Source of the DNA: Bacteroidales bacterium UBA3810
GTDB taxonomy: Bacteria > Bacteroidota > Bacteroidia > Bacteroidales > Paludibacteraceae
DNA: 51,373 bases
NCBI GenBank assembly: GCA_002368645.1
Contig: DFEE01000004.1
Location: 47,539-98,911 of the forward strand
Direction: 5' to 3'
Positions within the stretch are counted from its first letter, which is position 1. Every line of letters begins with the position of its first letter. Positions 39,989 through 48,593 of this stretch are shown here, piece by piece. The notes under the pieces were generated by a model that was given only the letters and a program-made list of their open reading frames with translations, searched no databases and was not told the origin of the DNA. Position numbers and translations under genes: made by a program.

Positions 39989-41637
39989 AAACGATTTTAG
40001 AATATATCGAAAAATATCAAATTCTATACTGGCTGCTTTTCGCCATATTGATAGCTGTAACCATCATTCGCTTTTATACTATCAATATTGGTTTTTGTAC
40101 TGCTTGGGATGAAGCTTATTTTTTGATAAAATTACGCGAAGCATATGAAGGCACATTCATTACAGGAAAAAGTCAATGGAACTTATTGGCAATTCATTGG
40201 TTTCCGTATTTAGATTTAACTAATCCTATTCATTCTCGCATAGCAATATATCTATGTGAATTATTGGGAACTATAATAGCAACATTAACATGCGTGTATG
40301 CATTTGGCAAACAGAATTTCCTAAAATATCTTACCCTTTCATATCTGTTATTGCTTCAGATAGACACTACTTACGCAGGAGAAAGTCTAAACTACGTACC
40401 AATGCAAGCACTTTTATTAAATGCTGCATTATGTGGATCGGTTCTCTATATGCATTCAAAAAGTACTCTACAATTACTTTGGATGTTTCTAACAGGTATT
40501 GCATTAGGGCTCTCTTTCTTTGTAATTATCCCTTCAAGTATTCTATGTATTGCATGCATAGGTCTGCTGTTACTGATAAATAAGGATTGGAAATCTATCC
40601 TTTTTATGATTTTGGGTATCCTAATTTCTGCGGTTTACATTCACTTTTTTGTTTGCAAATTACCGGCTATATATGAGGCGATGCAGTTTACTGCCACGTA
40701 CTTTACAAAGAGTGGCTACCGATATTCTCCTGTAGATTTTATTGTTCAAGTGGGATTATTGGCGCGGGATGGATTATTGTGTCTATTTGTTTGCGCTGGA
40801 ATATATTATCTATCTCGAAAAATTGCACAAGATAAATCATGGATAGCAGCCATAGTTATGTCTCTATCTTTGTTTGTTTATTATCATTATCAAATCCAAC
40901 CACAAACCTCAATATCATTGATTATAAGCAGTTTTATTCTTATAGTAATATTTGAAAAAATGAAAGACTGCGAATGGGGGGGGCAATCTGCAAAGTTGCA
41001 TTATTCGCTGTTCCTCGTCGTTTATCCACTAATAGCATCAATCGGAACTAATACCTATATAGGAAGCAGGATGATTTGCTTTTCGATAGCATGGTTGTTT
41101 CTTCTATTGGAAAATGAAAACATTTACAAACAATATCTGTATAGGTCTGCTTTTGTTACTGTAATCTGTGCCTTGCTATTGTTGCAAATTGTACCTCCGG
41201 CAGTTAATAAAATCAAATCGAAAACAGATAACTATTTTACGCAAGGTAATTCTGTATTTGCACAACTTGCTTTAACAGATGATCAATGTAAATACCTGAA
41301 TAATGTTGTAGCTATCATGAATGAGAATGGTTATATACCTGATTCGTCAGTTGTGTTTACTACTGAATATGATTGGTCAACAGTATATGCTATAGATGCA
41401 AAATTATCTTCTAATTTCTATCAAAAAAGAAATTTTTTGTTCTTTCCAAAAGATAATATGCTCAAACCTGATTTTATATTCTTGTGCGAATGGGACAAAA
41501 TGGAAATAGGACAGGAATTACACACAATGCCGTGGGGATGGCCGCAGGAATTTGATAGCGTATTTGTGGGTTCTCCCGAAGGAAAAGATTTTCCATGGGA
41601 TGCTGATAGATGGTTATATTATAGAAAACAAAATTAA
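39985..41637 (+). CDS. multi-pass membrane protein, probable GT-C glycosyltransferase (paralogue 1)
   Basis: The 550 aa protein has about ten hydrophobic helices. An early loop FCTAWDEAYFLIKLREAYEG with an acidic motif resembles the catalytic Asp loop of GT-C enzymes using polyprenyl-phosphate sugars. A soluble C-terminal end contains MPWGWPQEFDSVFVGSP. It is a paralogue of the next gene: both share TGKSQWNL, IHWFP, KSGY and MPWGWP at matching positions. Codon use looks more AT-rich than its neighbour. In a gtr-type cluster this protein would be the sugar-specific transferase acting in the periplasm, which is inference. No database family could be checked. Confidence 0.72.
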   Translation: MKTILEYIEKYQILYWLLFAILIAVTIIRFYTINIGFCTAWDEAYFLIKLREAYEGTFITGKSQWNLLAIHWFPYLDLTNPIHSRIAIYLCELLGTIIATLTCVYAFGKQNFLKYLTLSYLLLLQIDTTYAGESLNYVPMQALLLNAALCGSVLYMHSKSTLQLLWMFLTGIALGLSFFVIIPSSILCIACIGLLLLINKDWKSILFMILGILISAVYIHFFVCKLPAIYEAMQFTATYFTKSGYRYSPVDFIVQVGLLARDGLLCLFVCAGIYYLSRKIAQDKSWIAAIVMSLSLFVYYHYQIQPQTSISLIISSFILIVIFEKMKDCEWGGQSAKLHYSLFLVVYPLIASIGTNTYIGSRMICFSIAWLFLLLENENIYKQYLYRSAFVTVICALLLLQIVPPAVNKIKSKTDNYFTQGNSVFAQLALTDDQCKYLNNVVAIMNENGYIPDSSVVFTTEYDWSTVYAIDAKLSSNFYQKRNFLFFPKDNMLKPDFIFLCEWDKMEIGQELHTMPWGWPQEFDSVFVGSPEGKDFPWDADRWLYYRKQN

Positions 41638-41639
41638 AT

Positions 41640-43313
41640 ATGATGAAAGAATTTATCAAACAAGAGTGGTTATACTTGCTCATGCTCATTGGATTAGCGG
41701 TACTTACTTTTATGCAAGTATCCACATTCCGATTTGGTTTCTTTACGGCTTATGACGAAGCCTATTTCTTGCTCAAACTGCAAGAAGCGTACGACATGAG
41801 TTGTATTACCGGCAAGAGCCAATGGAATTTAATTGCTATACACTGGTTCCCCTTTTGGGATTTAACGAGCAAATTCTACAATTCCTTAGCAGCCTCTATC
41901 CTTATGTGGCTTTCCACAGTTATAGTAACCATCACATCTTGTGTCCTATTTGACAAAAAGCGTGTTGTTAAATACTTCGCTCTTGCGTGGTTGTTTCTAT
42001 TTGGAATAGGAGGCAGTATGCAATATGTTTCTATGCAAGCAGCCGTCCTTACATGGGCTCTCTGTGCATTTATGCTCTTCAACAATAGCGAAATCCTATG
42101 GAAAAAATCACTCTTTGCCGCATTATGTGGTGTATGTCTTGGCTTTGCACTCTTTATCATTATACCGGCAGCATTGGCACTACTCGCTTGCGTTACCTTG
42201 TTAATAATCATTACACATTGGAACGAATGGCAAAAGATGCTGCTGTATATTGGTTCGGGAATAGTTGGCGTTCTTTTTACGTTGCTATACATGCACGTTG
42301 TAGTTTGCCCTTTAGGAGATATTTGGGATGCTATGCTATTTACAGCGACTTATATTGGTAAAAGCGGCTACCATTACGATGGAGCGAGCTTTATTATGCA
42401 ATACGCATTATTCTTCCGTGATTGCCTGTTTGTGATAATTGCCTTTGTGGGTGCTTACTGGCTCTCTAAACGTATCAATAATAAATGGATCGGAGGTATA
42501 GTGTATGTGGCTATGATCCTTATCTACAATCATTACCAAGTGAAACCTCTCATCTCTCCGTCTATGTTTGCCATGAGTTTGCCGCTTGTTCCTTTTTTGT
42601 TTGGCAACCTGCAGAATTTCCAATGGAGAGATTTCCCAAAAGCGGATACGTGGTTTTACCTCTTCGTGTTTGCTTATCCGCTCATTGCCTCTTTTGGTAC
42701 CAATACAGCCTTGAGTGGCAGAATCCATTGTTTCATAGCGGCTTGGCTTTTCCTGTGGTTTGAATACGAATACAAACACCCGCAGGAAGATTATAGGCGT
42801 GTCTTTGCGGCGGTACTTTTGCTCTTTATGATCCCTTTATCCGAGACGTACAAAGCCTATATGAATCGCGACGATTCCCACCATTTCACCCGTGGCAATA
42901 AATACTTTGCGGAAATAGCACTTACGGAGAAACAAGCAGATTATTTCAATAATGTGTACGATATTCTGGAGGAGTACAACTACAAACCCAAACAGTCTGC
43001 AATTCTAACGGCATGTTATGATTATTGTTGTTTGTATGCGTTTGATGCAGTAAATGCTGCTAATTATCACCAAGTGCAGAATTTCGCTTATTTCCCCAAG
43101 GAGAAAATAATTGAACCGGATTTTATCTTCCTGTGTAAATGGGATTCCATTGTTATGGCGAAAGACTTGGAGACTATGCCTTGGGGCTGGCCGGAAGATT
43201 TTGATAAATACTATGTCGGCACTCCGGAACCGGATGGAGCCCCATGGGCACTTCATCCAGAATTAGAAACGCGTCATTTATACTGTCGTAAATCCTTAAA
43301 GAAACCCCAATAA
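41640..43313 (+). CDS. multi-pass membrane protein, probable GT-C glycosyltransferase (paralogue 2)
   Basis: The 557 aa protein follows paralogue 1 after 2 nt. It has the same layout: helix 1, loop FFTAYDEAYFLLKLQEAYDM, TGKSQWNLIAIHWFPFWDL, many helices, and the end CKWDSIVMAKDLETMPWGWP. The shared motifs show tandem duplication followed by strong divergence. It has higher G+C by eye than paralogue 1, so one copy may have been acquired or exchanged separately. It is the last gene of the Gtr-like operon. A short hairpin, ATGGT...ACCAT, follows at about 43339 and may terminate transcription. Confidence 0.72.
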   Translation: MMKEFIKQEWLYLLMLIGLAVLTFMQVSTFRFGFFTAYDEAYFLLKLQEAYDMSCITGKSQWNLIAIHWFPFWDLTSKFYNSLAASILMWLSTVIVTITSCVLFDKKRVVKYFALAWLFLFGIGGSMQYVSMQAAVLTWALCAFMLFNNSEILWKKSLFAALCGVCLGFALFIIIPAALALLACVTLLIIITHWNEWQKMLLYIGSGIVGVLFTLLYMHVVVCPLGDIWDAMLFTATYIGKSGYHYDGASFIMQYALFFRDCLFVIIAFVGAYWLSKRINNKWIGGIVYVAMILIYNHYQVKPLISPSMFAMSLPLVPFLFGNLQNFQWRDFPKADTWFYLFVFAYPLIASFGTNTALSGRIHCFIAAWLFLWFEYEYKHPQEDYRRVFAAVLLLFMIPLSETYKAYMNRDDSHHFTRGNKYFAEIALTEKQADYFNNVYDILEEYNYKPKQSAILTACYDYCCLYAFDAVNAANYHQVQNFAYFPKEKIIEPDFIFLCKWDSIVMAKDLETMPWGWPEDFDKYYVGTPEPDGAPWALHPELETRHLYCRKSLKKPQ

Positions 43314-43399
43314 CTCGTTTGGTTCTTGGCATTATAGCGTATGGTTTGAATACCATTCCTTTCACATACGTGCTCCTCCGAAAAAAATATTAAAAATAA

Positions 43400-43431
43400 T
43401 TTGCATATATTGAAAAAAATCACTAATTTTG
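43400..43431 (+). promoter_or_regulatory. promoter of leader copy C and the lipoprotein pair
   Basis: TTTG at 43400-43403 and TAATTTTG at 43424-43431 are 20 nt apart. It is nearly identical to the promoter at 38521-38552, including the 20 nt spacer and about 30 nt of the transcribed region. Confidence 0.82.
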
Positions 43432-43434
43432 CGA

Positions 43435-43665
43435 GCAAAATTGAAATCACATCGCCTATGGCATAAAAACGGACATTACAACATACATCATTAAGCATTT
43501 GCCTTATTGAGGATATTATCACTCTTCCACAAACAGTAATAGACTTCCGAAATATTGCGAATGTTCACGCTGTAAAGTGTGGACCTTCTGCATATATTGG
43601 AGTCTATGGGAGTGGAAGCCCGATAATACCAATATCAACAAGCGAGAAAGCCCATGCTTTTTGTA
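43435..43665 (+). ncRNA. structured leader element, copy C
   Basis: P1 pairs TATT-GG-TATTATC (43505-43520) with GATAATA-CC-AATA (43622-43634). P2 pairs CTTCCAC (43524-43530) with GTGGAAG (43612-43618). P3 pairs ATAGACT and CCGA (43539-43550) with TTGGAGTCTAT (43597-43607). P4 pairs GTTCACGC (43563-43570) with GTGTGGAC (43577-43584). The linkers GGGA and CCC around the P2 3' strand are the same as in copy A. A TAAGC-ATTT-GCCTTA hairpin precedes it and AAAGC-CCAT-GCTTTTT follows. The lipoprotein ATG is about 100 nt downstream. This is a candidate cis-regulatory RNA. Confidence 0.8.
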
Positions 43666-43765
43666 TGGATACCCAAGAAAGGACAAAAGGGCTAACGAGC
43701 GAAAACAACTTATAAACCCCCAAGCCCGGCGAAGGTGTAAGAGCCGGAACAAATACTCACTAATT

Positions 43766-45247
43766 ATGAACACAAAACTTCATTCAGCACTTGGCATTAT
43801 TGTATGTGCCATGCTATTTCTCGTATCTTGTCAAGATGAACCAAGTTCAGGCAAAGGAAAAATGACCTTCAAGGGCGTTGATCTGAGTAACGCCAAAGCC
43901 CTCGCGCTGGTGCAAGAAGGCGGCAATGCCGCTAACGCGCCGCGCCGGTTGCGTGCAGATGGACAAGATCAGGATGAGCCAACCCACAAATTTTTATACA
44001 CTGTGGATGAGGATGGAAACATGCACGTGGCAATTTTCTATTTCAACGAAGTGGACTCAACCATGGACACCAAAGCGCTCCGCTTGAGCATTGAGAATAT
44101 CTTTGCGGTCGGCGATGACTACCTATGGCTCTATGGCTGCCAGTATGATTGCGATGACCTTAGTGCGCTGCCAAGTGGTGCGCGCGACTATGTTGAACAT
44201 GAGATAGAAGCCAGCCGTAATCGTCCGGGGCATTTCAACTTCCTGATGCGCAAGACAGACGGTGCGCTCTTCAATCTGACGAACATCAACGTGGTACCGC
44301 TGGATTGGGAAGGTAAGATAAAAATTGAAGGCTTTGAACTGACCACCAGCAATGAGTTGAAGCAGTACGGTTTAGTTACCCAAGTGGGCAAGGAATTGTA
44401 TTGGGCGATAGGTAATTACCAAGGAGGGTTGTGCAAACTCGTTGACAATGGTACCACGATGGATCTTGTAGGCCTGGACTACCACGCGAATATTGCGTAT
44501 GTTATAGGCGACGGACAAGGACATTTGGGCACGGTATTGAGTTACAGCAGTAACGTGCCGACTAATCCGGCCTTTATCAACGGCAATTACGCGAATCTGG
44601 TACAAGGACTTCCTAATGAAATGGGTTATCCGCGTATGCACTACATAGGCGGTAAGTACCTTATTTCGCAAGGCTATAACTGGAACGGTAGTGAGGAACC
44701 GGCTATTTATAGCGTTTCTTTTGACGGCGGTACAGCTAACGCAACGAAATGCGTCGCAGGTGATGCGCTGCCTGAATACGGCTACGGACACCCTGTTGTG
44801 GTGGAAGGTTCTACCTGTTCCTGGTTAACTAACGACGGCTATAGCACATTTATTAAGACCTTTGACGCCAACACCTTGTCATTCTCGACAGAAAAACTGC
44901 CGGAAGGATTCCCGTCTTGGGAGAGGGATTATGATGAGGAAGGTAATGCCTATTCTGTGGAATTTGAGAAACAGGCGGATATGAGCTATATTGATGTCTA
45001 TAACTTGCCGACTCGTACGAAAACGCGTCATGATATTGACCGCAGCGCTGTGCCGCAGTATAACGTTATTGAAAGCGTGAAGTACGATAGAGGCATGAAA
45101 GCCGTGCTCGAAGTGGTGATCTTGGCTGACGGTTCTACCGTTTCGCTCATTACGCCTGTCAGCGGCGAAGGTGCGTTCAAGACCGTTGTCATGGGCTCCG
45201 AAGCCAGCGGAACAGCAGTAGTAGCTACCATCGTTCAGTTGAATTAA
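43766..45247 (+). CDS. unknown lipoprotein (tandem paralogue 1)
   Basis: The 493 aa protein has a lipobox CAMLFLVSCQDE (Cys21 by position). A low-complexity stretch (NAANAPRRLRADGQDQDEPT) follows. The rest is regularly spaced beta-strand and Gly/Trp/Tyr-rich segments (NIFAVGDDYLWLYGCQYDCD, YWAIGNYQGGLCKLVDNG) that look like a beta-propeller-type fold. The function is unknown. I chose the ATG at 43766 because it gives the signal peptide. The 63 upstream in-frame codons belong to leader C. It shares the end VVATIVQLN-type strand and several motifs with the next gene. Confidence 0.75.
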   Translation: MNTKLHSALGIIVCAMLFLVSCQDEPSSGKGKMTFKGVDLSNAKALALVQEGGNAANAPRRLRADGQDQDEPTHKFLYTVDEDGNMHVAIFYFNEVDSTMDTKALRLSIENIFAVGDDYLWLYGCQYDCDDLSALPSGARDYVEHEIEASRNRPGHFNFLMRKTDGALFNLTNINVVPLDWEGKIKIEGFELTTSNELKQYGLVTQVGKELYWAIGNYQGGLCKLVDNGTTMDLVGLDYHANIAYVIGDGQGHLGTVLSYSSNVPTNPAFINGNYANLVQGLPNEMGYPRMHYIGGKYLISQGYNWNGSEEPAIYSVSFDGGTANATKCVAGDALPEYGYGHPVVVEGSTCSWLTNDGYSTFIKTFDANTLSFSTEKLPEGFPSWERDYDEEGNAYSVEFEKQADMSYIDVYNLPTRTKTRHDIDRSAVPQYNVIESVKYDRGMKAVLEVVILADGSTVSLITPVSGEGAFKTVVMGSEASGTAVVATIVQLN

Positions 45248-45266
45248 TTTGTAATTTTTAATTCCC

Positions 45267-46745
45267 ATGAAACCTCGTTTCATTTATGCCCTTGCGGTCA
45301 TAGTGGCTGCAATAGGCATGACCTCCTGCCAGGGCGGTGGTGGGAGCGGAAAACTCAAAGAACTGGAGTTCAAACGTATGCACTTGGACGGAGTTAACGC
45401 GCTTGCCTTAGCTTCTATCAGTTCTGATGCACAAAATGCGCCACGGCGTGCTCCTGCTGCTGAAGGCGACACCGTTTATGATATGAGAGACCCCATCTAT
45501 TCCGTTTCGGAAGATGGTACTTTAGTCGAAGTCTCATACACCATCAATTGTCGTGGCAATGGCGAGATTATTGATATGGTTCAGGCTCACATGCGCTTGG
45601 CGATGGAGTATATCTATCCGATTGGAGATGATTGGTTGTGGCTCTATAACTGCCGATATGATTACCCGGAACTCGATCAAGTAGAAGAACCTTATCGAAG
45701 CATGTTAGCAGAGAAATGCAACCCGCTCATGAGTAAACATTTCCTTGTCCGGCTCAAAGACGGTGCACTGTTTGAATGGGACTACAATATTCTGCCTTAT
45801 CTGGAATACGATATTGAGGGACATCCGCTGGCGGGAAACCGTCGTCCTTCAGATATCTACACCATTGTGGAGAGTATGAAGGGTGAGGTGTATTGTTTAA
45901 GCGAATATAGCGATGCCAAAATGGTGTACCAACTCAAAGACGAAGGCGATTACCTGAACGTACGTATGATGCATGAGAACTCGCTCTATTTCGAATCAAT
46001 TCTTCCGGACAACCGAGGTGCCATAGGCGGTGATATCGGCTATCGAGGAGGCGAATGGGGATGGACGTATAAGACCGGAGTGCTCTTCCCGAATACGCTG
46101 GACATTGTTGCTATTACAAGCGATGAGCATAAAGAGGCTAATTGGTATGTATCTTCCATCAATGGTACGCTATATGCCATTGCCGTTATTCGCGGATACG
46201 GTACTGCTTTCTATGCCTTGGACTTGCAAGAATCGCCTGTTGCTCAGGCCAAAGTAGGTGAATTGCTTGCAGAATTGCCGGACATCGAGACCGTAGCAGG
46301 CCCTATTAGCAAAACCGAAACGCTATCATGGCTTGACCAAAATAAGAAGTTTACCTTTGACCCTAAAGGCAAAAAAGTCACGCACATGGATCTGCCGGAC
46401 TACTACCCGGATAACGAAAGAGATTATTACGATAATATCGCTTATATCATGAATAACGATGAACACTCGTTCTATATCTGTGATTTATCAAAAGATGCAG
46501 CTGAACAGGTTGTTATCGATTGGAGCGAATACGATGCTTACCAGGCACAGATAGTGACGGAGAAACCGTTTGGCAAGTATGATCCCAGCACCCAATCCTT
46601 CCAAAAGACGGCTATCACTATGAATGGTAAACAATTAACGATCATGGTGGACGTAGCCGGTGAGAACAAAGGCAAAGCACGCGTCTTCAAACCGGGCGAA
46701 TCCACCGCCGGACAAGTCATCTCTGTCATGGTACGACTGAATTAA
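45267..46745 (+). CDS. unknown lipoprotein (tandem paralogue 2)
   Basis: The 492 aa protein has a lipobox IGMTSCQGG (Cys21). It shares with the upstream gene the pattern NALALxxxxxxAQNAPRR, an acidic linker, YPIGDDWLWLYNCRYD, KDGALFEWDYNILP and a final strand ending QVISVMVRLN. The central strands (SEYSDAKMVYQLKDEGDYL, YGTAFYALDLQ) again suggest a propeller-like fold. The function is unknown. It is surface-exposed or periplasmic by its signal. It follows 19 nt after paralogue 1 and ends just before a strong terminator. Confidence 0.75.
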   Translation: MKPRFIYALAVIVAAIGMTSCQGGGGSGKLKELEFKRMHLDGVNALALASISSDAQNAPRRAPAAEGDTVYDMRDPIYSVSEDGTLVEVSYTINCRGNGEIIDMVQAHMRLAMEYIYPIGDDWLWLYNCRYDYPELDQVEEPYRSMLAEKCNPLMSKHFLVRLKDGALFEWDYNILPYLEYDIEGHPLAGNRRPSDIYTIVESMKGEVYCLSEYSDAKMVYQLKDEGDYLNVRMMHENSLYFESILPDNRGAIGGDIGYRGGEWGWTYKTGVLFPNTLDIVAITSDEHKEANWYVSSINGTLYAIAVIRGYGTAFYALDLQESPVAQAKVGELLAELPDIETVAGPISKTETLSWLDQNKKFTFDPKGKKVTHMDLPDYYPDNERDYYDNIAYIMNNDEHSFYICDLSKDAAEQVVIDWSEYDAYQAQIVTEKPFGKYDPSTQSFQKTAITMNGKQLTIMVDVAGENKGKARVFKPGESTAGQVISVMVRLN

Positions 46746-46768
46746 GCCATGACATATCATAATAACGA

Positions 46769-46800
46769 ATTAAGAGCCGCACTTTCGTACGGCTCTTAAT
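46769..46800 (+). terminator. terminator of the lipoprotein operon
   Basis: ATTAAGAGCCG (46769-46779) pairs with CGGCTCTTAAT (46790-46800) across a 10-nt loop, 24 nt after the stop codon. The tract after it, CTCTTTATGCTCTCTTG, is only moderately T-rich. Confidence 0.85.
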
Positions 46801-47020
46801 CTCTTTATGCTCTCTTGTTCTCCCGTAGTCGTCGGCTTCTGATTACGTGTCGTTTACGTGTTTGACAGCGGATTTGCTGCGGTTTTATAGCAGTTTTGCC
46901 GCTGGTTTATAGCGGGTTTACTGCGGAGAATCTATTTTCAGATACATATCCTTCAAGTTGATGGTGATATATCCATTCCGAGGATGGCATCCACTCCGGT
47001 CATCAGCGTGTAGATAAAAC
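46801..47020. other. intergenic stretch, nothing firm
   Basis: Between the lipoprotein terminator and the rpsU terminator I see only degenerate GCGG-TTTATAGC-like words around 46860-46930. No gene, RNA or mobile-element end is recognised. Confidence 0.5.
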
Positions 47021-47051
47021 AAACAACGAATGCCTTATGCACTCGTTGTTT
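47021..47051 (-). terminator. terminator of rpsU
   Basis: On the minus strand the stem AAACAACGA...TCGTTGTTT is extended by GTGC/GCAT pairs and followed by TGTTTTATC. It lies about 47 nt after the rpsU stop. Confidence 0.82.
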
Positions 47052-47097
47052 ATCATATTCATCTCGGTTAGTACAACCGATTTGTTTGCGAAGTTTA

Positions 47098-47292
47098 TTA
47101 TGCCTCGTCGTGAGCATGCAGGCTCTGTACGTACTTCGCATGTTGCATTTTGATGCGTTTCAACTCGCTGGGCTTGTTGAATTGCTGGCGGCTGCGGAGC
47201 TCTTTTACCACACCGGTCTTGTCAAATTTACGTTTAAATCTCTTAATGGCTCTTTCAATGTTCTCGCCGTCTTTTACAGGAACTACGATCAT
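47098..47292 (-). CDS. rpsU: 30S ribosomal protein S21
   Basis: The 64 aa basic protein starts MIVVPVKDGENIERAIKRFK and ends LHAHDEA, as in bS21. In Bacteroidetes ribosomes bS21 helps bury the 16S anti-Shine-Dalgarno sequence on the platform. I chose the ATG at 47292, which sits 7 nt after a perfect AAAGGAGGT (47300-47308). The longer frame to 47328 would include that site. A strong Shine-Dalgarno in front of rpsU fits the autoregulation described in Bacteroidetes: ribosomes lacking bS21 have a free anti-SD and translate rpsU better. Confidence 0.95.
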   Translation of the reverse strand: MIVVPVKDGENIERAIKRFKRKFDKTGVVKELRSRQQFNKPSELKRIKMQHAKYVQSLHAHDEA

Positions 47293-47299
47293 TGCATAC

Positions 47300-47308
47300 A
47301 CCTCCTTT
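47300..47308 (-). promoter_or_regulatory. strong Shine-Dalgarno sequence of rpsU
   Basis: AAAGGAGGT on the minus strand is fully complementary to the 16S 3' tail core and spaced 7 nt from ATG. It is exceptional in this window, where most genes lack such a site. It also fixes the rpsU start. Confidence 0.9.
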
Positions 47309-47344
47309 CCAAGTAGCTTATCGGGCATTTCCCGAAAAAGCGCG

Positions 47345-47376
47345 CAAAATTACTACAAATTTTTGATATATACAAA
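47345..47376 (-). promoter_or_regulatory. promoter of rpsU
   Basis: On the minus strand TTTG (47373-47376) and TAATTTTG (47345-47352) are 20 nt apart, giving a leader of about 45 nt. Confidence 0.8.
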
Positions 47377-47739
47377 TTTATTTTGAATTTTTAACGCTTT
47401 TTTGCTATTTTAGCGATAATTAATAGTAAAGAGAGGAAAATATGATTGCTGATTATTAAGAATTCAGCACGGTATCCCGTCGGTATCCCATCGGTCTAAC
47501 CTCTCGTCAGCGTCCTCTCAGCATGTCGTGCATAGCAGGTAAACGCATAAAGTGCCGATTATTAAGATTCGGATGTATTGTTCTCCTCGCTAAATCGTAG
47601 CAGTCAATTAGCCATTCTCAAGCCACTCTCGCGCCACTATTACTCTTCGATATCCATGCCCCTCTATATATAGTCAAAAAAGATATGAAATCTATCACCT
47701 CTTTTGCAACTTTTTTAAATTTGATTATTTTTTAGGACA
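47377..47739. other. intergenic stretch, nothing recognised
   Basis: The stretch lies between the rpsU promoter and the end of the HNH gene. Short words GGTATCCC-GTCGGTATCCCATCGG at 47471-47493 recall the low-complexity tract at 37.9 kb. No gene, RNA or clear terminator of the Zorya operon is seen. Confidence 0.5.
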
Positions 47740-48591
47740 CTACATGGCAGATGCTGATGGCAAATTATCTTGAAGGGACTTATGAGAACTATTTTGTTCT
47801 TCAAATTCACGCAACATATCAGCCTGTACTCCTCTGCTAAAATTCTTTTTATGCTTAGCATCAACATTTGCATGGCAGTGTATGCAAAGACATTGAAGAT
47901 TACTCATGCGATTGTTAAGTTTGTCGCCATCTTTATGATGAACGTGGATAAAGCGGCGGTCAAACATATTTTCTGCGTGATAACCACATATTTCGCAAGT
48001 ATAGTTTTCAACTTCTCGTTTTGCATCAGATATTTTTTGCCAGTCTTTCACATAACCAAATATATCGACTTCTTTTTCTTCTTCCTCCGGATCTGTTTCT
48101 CCTGCCTCCTTCAGTATATTTACAAAATGCTCTAGTGGCATTCCTCTACGATATTTGGAACTCATTATATTTGCACAATAAGCACACAGCTCTAGATCGT
48201 CAACTATTTCTTCACGATTAAAACTATCCATGTTCAAGACTTTCACTTCTTCGGTGTTTGCATAACGATAGTGGTCACGGAAACCTCCGCTCTGCATAAA
48301 CTCTTGAATAGTTTCACATTGACAAATATGGAAACGAGGAGAACCATATTTAATCAGATGGTAATCGCGTTTGTACATAAACACCTGACGATAACGTCCG
48401 TTGTTATCCTTAATAAAAATACCTTTTTCCCCTTCGTCATTTTGGAACTCCACATTGCCTCGCCCATTTTTGAATACCACATCAGTAGGTCGAACTACGG
48501 TATAACCACCTGAAAACTCTACATCTATACCACGCCGTTTCAGTGCTGTTTTTGTTAAATGAAAATCATATATAGGGTCATCTGTTGCCAT
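47740..48591 (-). CDS. zorE: HNH endonuclease, probable ZorE of a type II Zorya system
   Basis: The 283 aa protein has a C-terminal zinc-supported HNH nuclease: CEICGYHAENMF (Cys199, Cys202), HVHHKDGDKLNNR (His218-His219) and NLQCLCIHCH (Cys236, Cys239, His240). Two further Cys pairs (C90/C92 and C136/C139) suggest an extra zinc site in the N-terminal half, which is otherwise unfamiliar. In type II Zorya the effector is an HNH enzyme acting on phage DNA after ZorAB senses attack at the envelope. It starts 2 nt after the zorB stop, so the three genes form one operon. The assignment as ZorE rests on context plus the HNH domain. Confidence 0.75.
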   Translation of the reverse strand: MATDDPIYDFHLTKTALKRRGIDVEFSGGYTVVRPTDVVFKNGRGNVEFQNDEGEKGIFIKDNNGRYRQVFMYKRDYHLIKYGSPRFHICQCETIQEFMQSGGFRDHYRYANTEEVKVLNMDSFNREEIVDDLELCAYCANIMSSKYRRGMPLEHFVNILKEAGETDPEEEEKEVDIFGYVKDWQKISDAKREVENYTCEICGYHAENMFDRRFIHVHHKDGDKLNNRMSNLQCLCIHCHANVDAKHKKNFSRGVQADMLREFEEQNSSHKSLQDNLPSASAM

Positions 48592-48593
48592 GT

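Noticed and set aside
43577..43765. 63-codon N-terminal extension of the first lipoprotein
   Set aside because: It lies in the structured leader, lacks a signal, and the ATG at 43766 begins a proper lipoprotein signal peptide.
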